Origin: Deltaproteobacteria bacterium
Lineage (GTDB): Bacteria > Desulfobacterota > Binatia > Binatales > Binataceae
DNA length: 64,000 nucleotides
Assembly (NCBI GenBank): GCA_021831785.1
Contig: JAKBMB010000028.1
Location: forward strand, 98,620-162,619
Reading direction: 5' to 3'
The notes below the pieces were generated by a model, which saw only the letters and a program-made list of their open reading frames with translations, was not told the origin of the DNA and ran no database searches. Positions 26,246 through 35,274 of the stretch are shown here, piece after piece (position 1 is the first letter of the stretch; each line of letters starts with the position of its first letter). The position numbers and the translations under genes are program-made.

Positions 26246-27625
26246 ATGCGCTTTGCGATCGCGACCATGGGATGCAAGGTCAACCAGTACGATTCCGCGA
26301 TGATCGAGCGCCGGCTGGCCGCCGCCGGCATGGAACGAGTCGAGTTCGGCCAAGCCGCCGACGTTTATGTGGTCAACACCTGCACCGTCACCGACCGCGC
26401 CGACAGCGAAAGTTTGCGCATCGCGCGCCGCGCCCGCCGGCTCAATCCGGCGGCGCGGGTTCTGATGACCGGCTGCCTGGCGCAGGCGAATCCGCAGGCT
26501 TTGGCGCCCTCGGCCGCGGTCGACCGGGTGATCGGCCTGGGGCGCCTCGATGATCTCGTGCGCGCGGCGCTCGGCGAAGATGCCGGGGGCGCCAAGGTGG
26601 CGGTCTCCAATCTGCGCAAGGAAAAAATTGCACTTGATTCGGCCGGGGTGACGCTGGCCGGACGCACCCGGGCGTTTCTTAAGCTGCAGGAAGGCTGCGA
26701 CCGCTTTTGCGCCTTTTGCATCGTTCCCTTCTCGCGCGGCCGTTCGCGCAGCCTGCCCCCGCGCCAGGTCCTGGCGGCACTCGACGAGCTTGACAGCAGA
26801 GGGATCAAGGAAGTCGTGCTGTGCGGAGTCCAGCTCGGCGGCTATGGCCGCGACCTCGATCCTCCACTGGCACTCGTCGAACTGCTCGAGTTAATCGCCC
26901 AGCGCAGCCGCATCGCGCGCCTGCGGCTGAGCTCGATCGAGCCCGACGAATTAGGCGAGCCGATCCTCAAGCTGATGGCGAGCGAGCGCCGGTTTTGCCC
27001 GCACTTCCATCTCCCGTTGCAGTCGGGCGCGGATGAGGTCCTGAGCCGGATGCGCCGGCCTTACACGACCGGATACTACCGCAAGCTGGCGTGGAGAATC
27101 CTCGAGCTGATGCCCGATGCGGCGCTGGGCGTCGATCTTATCGCCGGTCTACCCGGCGAGAGCGCGCAGCATTTCGCGCGGAGCATGGAATTCTTGTCCA
27201 CTCTGCCGCTCGCCTATTTTCACGTTTTCCCCTATTCGGTAAGATCTGGCACGACGGCGGCTAAGCTTGCGGGCAAGGTCAATCCGGGCGAGATTAAGCG
27301 TCGCGCGGAGCTGATGCGCTCGCTCGGAGCACGTAAGCGCAGGGACTTCCTGGGGGGATTCCAAGGCGCCCGCCTCGATGTGCTGTTAGAAGACATTTGC
27401 GACCCGCGCAACGGAAAACTCCGGGGCTACAGTCGAAATTACATCCGCGTGCTCGTCGACGGTCCCGCCCACCTGAAGAACTGCGAGGTCGAGGTTGAAG
27501 CGACCGATGTTATCGGCGATGCGTTGGCTGGAACGGTGGTTCAACCCTGGGCGAAGTCCGGGGCGCCGGCCCGCACAGACCGACAGTTTGCGAGCGACCG
27601 ACACCAAGCTCGAACAAGCGCTTAA
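26246..27625 (+). CDS. mtaB: tRNA t6A37 methylthiotransferase MtaB (MiaB family)
   Basis: A radical-SAM enzyme that converts t6A to ms2t6A at position 37. The 459 residues contain the N-terminal cluster cysteines (MGCKVNQYDS, VVNTCTVTDRAD, LMTGCLAQ), the radical-SAM CxxxCxxC in EGCDRFCAFCIVP, and a C-terminal TRAM-like region. MGCKVNQ with NTCTVT places it in the MtaB branch rather than MiaB or RimO. A good Shine-Dalgarno (AAGGAG) precedes the ATG. It lies 5 bp after mnmA, so two sulfur-dependent tRNA modifiers are co-expressed. Confidence 0.93.
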   Translation: MRFAIATMGCKVNQYDSAMIERRLAAAGMERVEFGQAADVYVVNTCTVTDRADSESLRIARRARRLNPAARVLMTGCLAQANPQALAPSAAVDRVIGLGRLDDLVRAALGEDAGGAKVAVSNLRKEKIALDSAGVTLAGRTRAFLKLQEGCDRFCAFCIVPFSRGRSRSLPPRQVLAALDELDSRGIKEVVLCGVQLGGYGRDLDPPLALVELLELIAQRSRIARLRLSSIEPDELGEPILKLMASERRFCPHFHLPLQSGADEVLSRMRRPYTTGYYRKLAWRILELMPDAALGVDLIAGLPGESAQHFARSMEFLSTLPLAYFHVFPYSVRSGTTAAKLAGKVNPGEIKRRAELMRSLGARKRRDFLGGFQGARLDVLLEDICDPRNGKLRGYSRNYIRVLVDGPAHLKNCEVEVEATDVIGDALAGTVVQPWAKSGAPARTDRQFASDRHQARTSA

Positions 27626-28283
27626 TTATCGCTTCGCCGACCGCGGCCTGTTCCTACTCGCGCTCACTCATCGCAGCGCCGTCGACGGGGCGCGCGGAGA
27701 CTACGAGCGCTTGGAGTTTTTGGGCGACGCCGTGCTCGACCTGATCGTGGCCGACTTTTTGATGCGCCGGTTTCCCGAAGCGACGGAGGGCACGTTGTCG
27801 AAACTTCGAGCCTCGATTGTCAACACGTACACGCTGGCCGGCAAAGCGCGCGCGCTGGGAATCGGCGACAGCTTGCGCCTCGGCAAAGGCGAGGAAAACA
27901 GCGGCGGACGCGACAAGGTCTCGATTCTGGCCGCCGCCTTCGAGGCGTTGATCGGCGCGATCTATACCGAGAGCGGTTTCGAGGCCGCCCAACGCGCCGT
28001 GGAAGCGTTGCTTACCCCCGACATCGGCGCCCCCGGAGCGCAGCGCGACTACAAAACCGAGCTGCAAGAGGCCGGCTATCGACGCTTCGGCGAGCATCCG
28101 GTGTACGAGTTGGCCGGCGAGAGCGGCCCGGAGCATGCCAAGCGCTTCGTAAGCCGCGTGCGCATCGGCCAGCATGAGTTGGGCATTGGCGAGGGCTCGA
28201 GTAAAAAACAGAGCGAGCAGGCCGCCGCGCGGCGCGCGCTCGAAGTAATCTCAGGGCAGCAGCATGAGCGCGGCGGCGCCTGA
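27588..28283 (+). CDS. rnc: Ribonuclease III
   Basis: Cleaves double-stranded RNA, including rRNA precursors. TTG 27588 gives MRATDTKLEQALNYRF and 231 residues, the normal size; starts further upstream (27495-27519) would overlap mtaB by over 100 bp. The catalytic domain has the ERLEFLGDAVLDLI signature; the second motif reads SILAAAFEALIGAIY, where the usual aspartate (ILADxxEA, E. coli Asp114) is alanine. A C-terminal dsRNA-binding domain (DYKTELQEAGYRR, GEGSSKKQSEQAAARRAL) is intact. era overlaps its end by 20 bp. Confidence 0.92.
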   Translation: MRATDTKLEQALNYRFADRGLFLLALTHRSAVDGARGDYERLEFLGDAVLDLIVADFLMRRFPEATEGTLSKLRASIVNTYTLAGKARALGIGDSLRLGKGEENSGGRDKVSILAAAFEALIGAIYTESGFEAAQRAVEALLTPDIGAPGAQRDYKTELQEAGYRRFGEHPVYELAGESGPEHAKRFVSRVRIGQHELGIGEGSSKKQSEQAAARRALEVISGQQHERGGA

Positions 28284-29166
28284 TTCCTTCCGATGCGGGT
28301 TGGTCGCCCTCGGCGGCCGCACCAATGTCGGCAAGTCAACCCTGCTGAACCGGCTGGTCGGACGCAAGGTGTCAATCGTAAGCCCGCGGCCGCAAACTAC
28401 CCGCCGGCGCATCCTCGGCGTGCGGCACGACGCCGACGCGCAGCTTCTGTTGGTCGACATGCCGGGGCTGCATCTGCCGCGCGGGCTGCTCAATCAACAG
28501 ATGACCGCGTTGGCGCGCCGCTGCCTTTCCGAGGCGGATGTGCTGGTAGGAGTGATCGAAGCCGGCCCGGCTCTGGCAGCGGGCGACAAGGCGTTTTTGG
28601 CTGAGATGCTCGAATACCGGATGGCGAAAGTCATCGCGATCAATAAAATCGATCGCGTAAAGCGCCCGAGCATTCTGCCGCTCGCGCAGCAATGCGCGCA
28701 GCAAGTCGCGGACGCGCAAATCGTGCCGATAAGCGCGCTCACCGGGGAGAACCTCGACCGCCTGGTAGACGTCATCAAGCACTACCTTCCTCAGCGGCCC
28801 GCGCTGATGCCGGAACAGAAGTATACTGACCAGAGCGAATCGACGATTGCGCAGGAGATCATCCGCGAGAAAATTTTTTTCGCCGCGCGCGAAGAGGTGC
28901 CTTTCTCTACCGCGGTCAAGTTGGACGAATTTACCTTGGAGCCCGAAGGCCGGCTCTTGCGCATCGCGGCGACGATCGTCGTCGAACGCGACTCGCAAAA
29001 AGGCATCTTGATTGGCGCCGGCGGCCTGCGTCTTAAGCGCATCGGCCAAAGCGCGCGCGAGGAGCTTGAAGCGCTGCTGGGCCGCCGCATATTCATGACC
29101 CTTTTCGTCAAGGTCGACAAGAACTGGACCAGAGATCCGCGAAAAGTCGCGGAGCTCACGGCTTAA
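28264..29166 (+). CDS. era: GTPase Era
   Basis: Era assists 16S rRNA maturation and 30S assembly. The 300 residues have a GTPase domain with G1 GGRTNVGKSTLLN (Thr replaces the usual Pro), G2 QTTRRRILG, G3 VDMPGLH (Met replaces the usual Thr of DTPG), G4 INKID and G5 SALTGEN, then a KH domain with the loop KGILIGAGGLRLKRIG and the VKVDKNW ending. The rnc-era pairing is conserved widely. The two small motif changes do not look disruptive. Confidence 0.95.
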   Translation: MSAAAPDSFRCGLVALGGRTNVGKSTLLNRLVGRKVSIVSPRPQTTRRRILGVRHDADAQLLLVDMPGLHLPRGLLNQQMTALARRCLSEADVLVGVIEAGPALAAGDKAFLAEMLEYRMAKVIAINKIDRVKRPSILPLAQQCAQQVADAQIVPISALTGENLDRLVDVIKHYLPQRPALMPEQKYTDQSESTIAQEIIREKIFFAAREEVPFSTAVKLDEFTLEPEGRLLRIAATIVVERDSQKGILIGAGGLRLKRIGQSAREELEALLGRRIFMTLFVKVDKNWTRDPRKVAELTA

Positions 29167-29386
29167 GCCCGGTTTCAAAAGCCGGCGGCGCGCGACCGAC
29201 GGCGGTCCGTTGTCCGGATGGCGAGCGGGAGCGCCGAGCCGATGCGCCGGTGCACCGTGGCGCGCGAATCGCCGCCGTACGCAGCCGGCGAAATCGCTGC
29301 GGGCGTCAAAGCTGCGCGAACGCGGAGCGCAAGCCTCCGGCGTCGCAAGACGCCGAAGGCTCCGAGTCAGGAGCGCGGAAAAACGG

Positions 29387-30853
29387 ATGATTCTCATGGG
29401 CGAACGGTCACGCGAGGCAGGCGACGAAGCGATGGGCGAGCGGCCGCGCGCGCTTCCCTTAGAGCGGCTTCGGGCGGCCGCGCAAGGGCTGCCGACAGTG
29501 CTCATCTGCGGGCGCCCCAACGTCGGCAAGTCCACGTTGTTCAACCGCATCGTCGGCGCCCAGCGCGCGATCGTGAGCGAGGTTCCCGGCGCGACGCGAG
29601 ACCTGAACCTGGCCCGCGCCCGCGCCGGCGAGCGGGAATTCGCGATCGTCGACAGCGGCGGCCTTGGGCCGGGAGCGGGCGAGTCGCTGAGCGAAAGGTT
29701 GGCGCAGCGAACCATGGACGCCGCCCGGGCGGCCGACGCGATAATCTTCCTGGTGGACGGCAGAGAGGGGTTGAACCCCGCAGACCGCCAAGCGCTTAAG
29801 GCGCTGCGCCGCGTAAACCGTCCGTTTCTGCTCGCGGCGAACAAGCTTGACCGTCCGGCGATGGACCTTCTTGCCGGAGAGTTTCACGCCTTGGGCGCGG
29901 AACGGGTCTTTCCGGTCTCGGCCGCGCACGGACGCGGTGTGGGCGAGCTGCTCGAAGCGCTGGCGGCCCTGCTGCCGGAGGAGGCGGGCGCAGCGGCGCG
30001 CGGCGCCAACGACCTGCGCTTCGCGCTGATTGGCCGGCCCAACGTCGGCAAATCCTCGCTGGTCAACCGCTTGGCCGGTTTCGAGCGGTCCGCGGTCGAC
30101 GCCACGGCGGGAACCACACGTGATCCGGTCGACATCGAAATAAGCCTTTCCGGCCGGAGCATTCTTTTGATCGATACGGGCGGAGTGCGCCGGCCGGCGA
30201 GAATCGACAACGCGCTTGAGCAGCGCGTGGTTGCCCGCGCCTTGGCAACTGTCCGGCGCGCGGAGGTCTTGGGCCTGGTGATCGACGCCGCGCAGGGTTT
30301 CACCGATCAGGACGCGCGCCTGGCCGCGATGGTGGACAAGCACGACCGCGCGCTGATGCTCATCGCAAATAAATGGGATTTGGCTGCCGCGCAGGATCGC
30401 ACGACCGCTCGGTTCCGGCGCGATTTGCGGGAGCGATGTCCGTTTTTAGACTATGCGCCGGCGGTGTTTTGCTCCGCGCTTACCGGCGACGGCGTCGGCG
30501 ATATTCTCGAGGCCGCGCTTAAGGTCGGCGAGAGCTTTCACGCGGTGTTCAGGACCGCGCAATTGAACCGGATTTTGAGCGAGGCGGCCGCCGAGGTCGA
30601 ACCACCGATGGTGCAGGGGCGGCGGCTTAAGCTGATGTATGTCACCCAAACCGCCAGCTCGCCGCCGCGCCTTCTGTTTTTCTCGAACCTGGAACGCGAC
30701 GTCCCGGTGCACTATTTGCGTTTTTTGCAAAGCCGTTTTCGCGCCGCGCTGAAAATTGTCGGCGCGCCGCTACGAATCGAACTGCGCCGGGCCGCCAGCT
30801 CGCGCGGCAAAGCCCCGTTCACGCCCGACAGGCGCGGCGAGTCCCAACGATAA
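29387..30853 (+). CDS. der: Double GTPase Der (EngA)
   Basis: Der has two consecutive GTPase domains and takes part in 50S subunit assembly. From ATG 29387 the protein has 488 residues; AGGAG lies upstream, and the 59 extra codons that could be added are Arg-rich and not family-like. Domain 1 has CGRPNVGKSTLFN, DSGGLG and NKLD; domain 2 has GRPNVGKSSLVN, GTTRDPVDIE, DTGGVRRP and NKWDL. A KH-like C-terminal domain follows (MYVTQTASSPPRLLFF). It continues the rnc-era run. Confidence 0.94.
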   Translation: MILMGERSREAGDEAMGERPRALPLERLRAAAQGLPTVLICGRPNVGKSTLFNRIVGAQRAIVSEVPGATRDLNLARARAGEREFAIVDSGGLGPGAGESLSERLAQRTMDAARAADAIIFLVDGREGLNPADRQALKALRRVNRPFLLAANKLDRPAMDLLAGEFHALGAERVFPVSAAHGRGVGELLEALAALLPEEAGAAARGANDLRFALIGRPNVGKSSLVNRLAGFERSAVDATAGTTRDPVDIEISLSGRSILLIDTGGVRRPARIDNALEQRVVARALATVRRAEVLGLVIDAAQGFTDQDARLAAMVDKHDRALMLIANKWDLAAAQDRTTARFRRDLRERCPFLDYAPAVFCSALTGDGVGDILEAALKVGESFHAVFRTAQLNRILSEAAAEVEPPMVQGRRLKLMYVTQTASSPPRLLFFSNLERDVPVHYLRFLQSRFRAALKIVGAPLRIELRRAASSRGKAPFTPDRRGESQR

Positions 30854-30959
30854 GCTCAGCGGCCGGACCCGCGGCGAACAGGCTTAAGCCGGCCTCGGCT
30901 GCGGGCTTGCCGCGGGCGCGCGAGCAATCCGGTCGCCAGGCTGGAGGCGGTCGGCTATA

Positions 30960-32516
30960 TTGGGGCAAAGGGCTTATACGGACGTGATCCTGATTCTCGA
31001 TTTCGGCAGTCAGTACACTCAGCTCATCGCGCGCCGGCTGCGCGAGGCCGGAGTCTACAGCGAAATTCATCCCTACAATTTCGACCCGGGCCGGATTTTT
31101 GAGCTCGCCCCCAAAGGAGTCATTCTCTCCGGCGGACCGGCAAGCATTTACCAGGAACAGGCGCCCGATGTTCGCGACGAGGTCCTCACGGCCGGCTACC
31201 CGGTGCTGGGCATCTGTTACGGCATGTACCTTCTGGCGTATCATCTGGGCGGCAGCAGCGCGCGCTCCAAAGCGCGCGAGTACGGGCCGGCGACGCTGGT
31301 GATCGACGACGCGAGCGGACTGTTCGAAGGACTCGACGGACGGGAACAGCCGGTGTGGATGAGCCACGGCGACCGGGTCGAAGCGATTCCGCCTGCCCTG
31401 CGCGCGATCGCGCACACCGACAACTCGCCGTACGCCGCGGTGCGAAGCCTCGACGGCCGGTGGTGGGGCGTCCAGTTTCATCCCGAGGTGGCCCACACCG
31501 CCGGCGGCGCGAAGATTTTGCGCAATTTCGCTTACAACATCTGCGGCGAGACCGGGGACTGGAAACTCAAGAACTTCATCGAGCGCAAGGTCGCCGAAGT
31601 CCGCCGCCGCGTGGGCGATGACGGCCGCGTCCTGATGGGCCTGTCGGGCGGCGTTGACTCGGCCGTGGCGGCAGCGCTGATCGGCCGCGCGGTCGGCCCG
31701 CGTTTGCGATGCGTCTTTGTCGACACCGGGCTTTTGCGCGCCGGCGAACGCGAGCGAATCGAACGGGGCTTCGCTGCGCGCCTCGGAATCGAACTCGGCG
31801 TAGTCGACGCGGCCGAGCTTTTTATTCGGCGGCTTGCGAGCGTGACCGATCCCGAGCAAAAGCGCCGTATCATAGGCCATGCCTTTATCGAAGTGTTCGA
31901 ACGCGAGGCGAGCCGCTTGGACGGCGTGCGCTTTCTGGGACAGGGCACGCTTTATCCCGACGTAATCGAGTCGGTGCCGTCCAAGGGCCCCTCGGCCACG
32001 ATCAAGAGCCATCACAACGTGGGCGGCTTGCCGGAGCGGATGCAGCTTGAGCTGATCGAGCCCCTGCGCGAGCTGTTCAAGGACGAAGCGCGGCAGGTGG
32101 GCCGCGAGTTGGGGCTGCCGGACGAGATCGTCGACGCCGAGCCCTTCCCCGGACCAGGCTTGGCGGTGCGAATCGTCGGCGAGGTCACGCGCGAGCGGCT
32201 TGCGCTGTTGCGCGCGGCCGACCAAATCGTGATGCAGGAGATTCGCGCGGCCGGGCTGGCCGGCAGCCTATGGCAGGCTTTCGCGGTGCTGCTGGCGCTC
32301 AAGTCGGTCGGCGTGATGGGCGACGAGCGCAGCTATGACAGCGCGATCGCGATTCGCGCGGTCCACTCGCTCGACGGAATGACCGCCGACTGGGCGCGGC
32401 TGGACCCCAGTCTGCTCGGGCGGCTCTCGACCCGGATCACCAACGAGGTCGCCGGAGTCAACCGCGTGGTGTACGATATCACGTCCAAGCCGCCGGCGAC
32501 GATCGAGTGGGAATGA
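30960..32516 (+). CDS. guaA: GMP synthase (glutamine-hydrolysing)
   Basis: Converts XMP to GMP. The TTG at 30960 is favoured by GGAGG about 13 bp upstream; a GTG at 30984 is a second option. The amidotransferase domain shows ILDFGSQYTQLIARR, LSGGPASIY, the nucleophile in VLGICYGMYLLA and VQFHPEVAHT. The ATP-pyrophosphatase domain shows LMGLSGGVDSAVAAALI, and the dimerisation domain has FPGPGLAVRI and the closing KPPATIEWE. The active-site segment is GICYGM. The end overlaps gltX by 4 bp (ATGA). Confidence 0.96.
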   Translation: MGQRAYTDVILILDFGSQYTQLIARRLREAGVYSEIHPYNFDPGRIFELAPKGVILSGGPASIYQEQAPDVRDEVLTAGYPVLGICYGMYLLAYHLGGSSARSKAREYGPATLVIDDASGLFEGLDGREQPVWMSHGDRVEAIPPALRAIAHTDNSPYAAVRSLDGRWWGVQFHPEVAHTAGGAKILRNFAYNICGETGDWKLKNFIERKVAEVRRRVGDDGRVLMGLSGGVDSAVAAALIGRAVGPRLRCVFVDTGLLRAGERERIERGFAARLGIELGVVDAAELFIRRLASVTDPEQKRRIIGHAFIEVFEREASRLDGVRFLGQGTLYPDVIESVPSKGPSATIKSHHNVGGLPERMQLELIEPLRELFKDEARQVGRELGLPDEIVDAEPFPGPGLAVRIVGEVTRERLALLRAADQIVMQEIRAAGLAGSLWQAFAVLLALKSVGVMGDERSYDSAIAIRAVHSLDGMTADWARLDPSLLGRLSTRITNEVAGVNRVVYDITSKPPATIEWE

Positions 32517-34225
32517 TCGTCCGCACGCGCTACGCCCCCAGTCCGACCGGCTCGTTGCATATCGGCAACGTGCGCTCCGGACTTTTCGCCTACCTGTTTG
32601 CGCGCCATCACGGCGGCGTCTTCATCCTGCGCATCGACGACACCGACCCGCAGCGTTCGAGCAAGGAGTCGCTCGACGAAATTCTCGCTAGTCTCGGCTG
32701 GCTGGGGATTGAATGGGACGAAGGCCCGCCGGACCCGGCTTATTTTCAGTCCAAGCGCCTGGCGCGCTACCAAGACGCGGTGCGCGGACTGCTGAGCGCA
32801 GGTCTCGCCTATCCCTGTTACTGCACGCCCGAGGAGCTGGAGGCCAAGCGCAAGCAGGCCGAGCGCGAAAAGCGCAAGCCCGTCTACGACGGAAAATGCC
32901 GCGAGCTGCCGTTTGACCCGGATTTGCTTTTGCCCCAGCGCGCCGGCGTGCGCGCCTACGCGATTCGCTTTCGCACGCCGCAGCACGGCGAGACGGTCGT
33001 GGAAGACCTCGTCAAAGGCCGTGCGGCGTTCAGCAACTCGGAGCTCGACGACCTCATCATCTTTCGCTCCGACGGGCTTCCTACGTACAACCTGGCCAGC
33101 GTGGTCGATGACATCGACATGCGCATCACCCACGTCGTGCGCGGCGACGACCATCTGCCCAACACCCCGCGCCAGATCAGGATTTTCGAGGCGCTGGGCT
33201 CCAAACCACCGGAATTTGCCCACTTGCCGATGGTCCTGGGGATGGACGGCAAGCCGCTCTCCAAGCGTCACGGCGCGACTTCGGTTGTCGCCTACCGCGA
33301 CGCCGGCTACTTTCCCGAGGCACTGCTTAATTATCTTGCGCGGCTTGGATGGTCTCACGGCGACCAGGAGATTTTCTCCAAGAGCGAGCTTATCGAAAAG
33401 TTTGACTTTACCAACTGCGGCAAGTCCGCCGGGATCTTCAACCCCGAAAAGCTGCTCTGGCTCAACTTTCACTACTTGAAGGAGCGCCCGCTCGTGAAGC
33501 TCGTGGACGAGCTAAAGCCTTTCATCGAGCGGCGCGGCTACCGCGTTCCGATAGACGACGGCTGGCTCGTGATGATGACGGCGACGCTGCGCGAGCGCGC
33601 CAAAACGCTGGTCGAGTTGGTGGAGTTCGCGCGCTTTTACCTCAGCGCAGAGATCGAGATCGACCCCAAAGCGGCAAACAAGTTCCTCACATCCCAGGTT
33701 TTGGAGCCGCTGCGCGCGCTGACCGAAAAAATTGATTTGAGCCCGTCGCTCAGACTTCTCGATCGGCTGTTCCTGCCTGATCAGCGGACCGGCGACGGCG
33801 ATCCGCACGACGATTGGTTACGCGCCGTCGAGGAAGTGAAGCGGCTCTTCGGGCCGAGCGTCGATGAGCCGAAGTCCGACGTCACTATCGCCGAACCGCA
33901 CTTTATCTGCGAACATATGCACCTTGCGTTACACGGCAGCGGCGACCTCTTGTTCACGGACTTGGGCTATCCTTATCCTGAGTATTTCCTTAGCGTGCTG
34001 CACCACACCTCGCGAATTGTGGAAAAGCTCTTCGGCCAAGTGCTCGCGCGCTTCAACCTAAAGCTCGGCCAGCTCGCTCAACCGGTGCGCGTCGCGTTGA
34101 CCGGAGGCACGGTGAGCCCGGGGATTTTCGAAGTTATCGCGGTACTCGGCCGCCAGCGTACGGTAGAACGGCTGCGGGCCGCGGCGGCGCTGATCGAGGC
34201 GCAAAACCAGCGCCGCGCCGAGTGA
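32513..34225 (+). CDS. gltX: Glutamyl-tRNA synthetase with a C-terminal insertion
   Basis: Charges tRNA-Glu. The ATG at 32513 overlaps the guaA stop and gives MIVRTRYAPSPTGSLHIGN. The catalytic half is normal: HIGN, FILRIDDTDPQRSS, zinc-type cysteines in PCYCTPEELEAKR and YDGKCRELP, and GKPLSKRHGATSV. At 570 residues it is about 90-100 longer than usual. The extra part lies at about 33740-34010, between LRALTEKID and RIVEKLFGQV, within the anticodon-binding half. The normal end NLKLGQLAQPVRVALTGGTVSPG then resumes. The inserted segment resembles no domain I know. Confidence 0.94.
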   Translation: MIVRTRYAPSPTGSLHIGNVRSGLFAYLFARHHGGVFILRIDDTDPQRSSKESLDEILASLGWLGIEWDEGPPDPAYFQSKRLARYQDAVRGLLSAGLAYPCYCTPEELEAKRKQAEREKRKPVYDGKCRELPFDPDLLLPQRAGVRAYAIRFRTPQHGETVVEDLVKGRAAFSNSELDDLIIFRSDGLPTYNLASVVDDIDMRITHVVRGDDHLPNTPRQIRIFEALGSKPPEFAHLPMVLGMDGKPLSKRHGATSVVAYRDAGYFPEALLNYLARLGWSHGDQEIFSKSELIEKFDFTNCGKSAGIFNPEKLLWLNFHYLKERPLVKLVDELKPFIERRGYRVPIDDGWLVMMTATLRERAKTLVELVEFARFYLSAEIEIDPKAANKFLTSQVLEPLRALTEKIDLSPSLRLLDRLFLPDQRTGDGDPHDDWLRAVEEVKRLFGPSVDEPKSDVTIAEPHFICEHMHLALHGSGDLLFTDLGYPYPEYFLSVLHHTSRIVEKLFGQVLARFNLKLGQLAQPVRVALTGGTVSPGIFEVIAVLGRQRTVERLRAAAALIEAQNQRRAE

Positions 34226-34405
34226 TCGAAATCTCCCGGCGCGGTAAGGCGCTATGCGCGCCTCGCGGACGGCCGGACTCTCCAGCAGTTATCCGGGCGA
34301 CAGCATCGGGGGCTTTGGTTTTAGTCGACCACGTGCGAAGCTCTTCTTGTTTCGTCAGACGCTTAAGCGACAGCGCATCAGTTCGGGTTCAACGGGAGGA
34401 CGATT

Positions 34406-35179
34406 ATGAAGCTTCGTTTGGTTGACCTCGGCACAATCTCCGGCGATAGGGCGTACCTTTTCGAGGGTGCCGATCCCGGACCTAAGTGCCAGCTTGCGAT
34501 GATCGGCGCGATAATTGAGCATCCCAAGGCCGGTGTAATTCTCTATGACGTGGGAGCGGCCGCGAACGCTAACGAACTGCGGCATCCAGCGGCGCGGGAG
34601 TCGTTTCCGGTCACCTCGTACACCGATGACAACCGGCTCGATAAGGTTCTCAACAAGCTCGGGTATGAACTGAAAGACGTGAAGGCGATCGTACTAAGCC
34701 ATCTTCATTGGGATCACGCCGGCGGGCTTGAATTCTTTCGCGGCTTGCGCGTGCCGCTCTACGTCCACGAGGCCGAACTCAAATACGCCTATTACGCGGT
34801 GGCGACGCGGGAAGACCTCGGCGGCTACCATCGCCATTACATGGACCTTCGCTTCAACTGGAAGGCGATACACGGCAGCGAAATGGAGCTCTTCGACGGC
34901 GTGAAGGTGGTGCTCACCCCAGGCCACACGCCGGGTTTGCTCGCGCTCAAGGTGGACCTCAAAAACGCGGCGCCCTTCGTCATCACGTCCGACACCTTCT
35001 TCTTTAAGGCCAATTACTACGAAGAAAAGCCCCAAGGCTGGCTGATGCGCGACCGCCATGCGTGGTGGGACAGCTTGCGCAGAATTCAGAACCTTGCCGC
35101 GCGCAGCGAGGCCAACGTTGTTCTGGGCCATGACCCGGAAATTTTGGCCGAGTACACTAAGGAACCGTACTACGACTAG
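34406..35179 (+). CDS. Metallo-beta-lactamase-fold hydrolase, AHL-lactonase-like
   Basis: A 257-residue metallo-hydrolase with the binuclear-metal motif SHLHWDHAGG (HxHxDH), a further histidine in LTPGHTPGLLAL, an aspartate in TSDTFF and a last histidine in VLGHDPEI. This pattern and the ILYDVGAA start match the N-acyl-homoserine-lactone lactonase (AttM/AiiA-like) branch, so it may open lactone rings of signals or other metabolites. GGGAGG precedes the ATG. It is monocistronic or loosely followed by an enoyl-CoA hydratase. No LuxI/LuxR is nearby, so substrate is a guess. Confidence 0.8.
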   Translation: MKLRLVDLGTISGDRAYLFEGADPGPKCQLAMIGAIIEHPKAGVILYDVGAAANANELRHPAARESFPVTSYTDDNRLDKVLNKLGYELKDVKAIVLSHLHWDHAGGLEFFRGLRVPLYVHEAELKYAYYAVATREDLGGYHRHYMDLRFNWKAIHGSEMELFDGVKVVLTPGHTPGLLALKVDLKNAAPFVITSDTFFFKANYYEEKPQGWLMRDRHAWWDSLRRIQNLAARSEANVVLGHDPEILAEYTKEPYYD

Positions 35180-35274
35180 ACGCGCGCGATCAGGGACATG
35201 CGAATCAGTTTTTGCGGCGCGATTTGCCGCAACAGGCCGCGGGATAATCAGTACGCGAAAAGGACGCTTCAGCA

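Noticed and set aside
27495..27587. Earlier starts for rnc
   Set aside because: Would overlap mtaB by more than 100 bp and add residues that RNase III does not have.
28372..29844. 490-codon minus-strand ORF opposite era and der
   Set aside because: Codon-shadow of two well-supported GTPase genes; long antisense frames are expected in GC-rich DNA. The same applies to 30819-32225 opposite guaA and 62431-63489 opposite rho.
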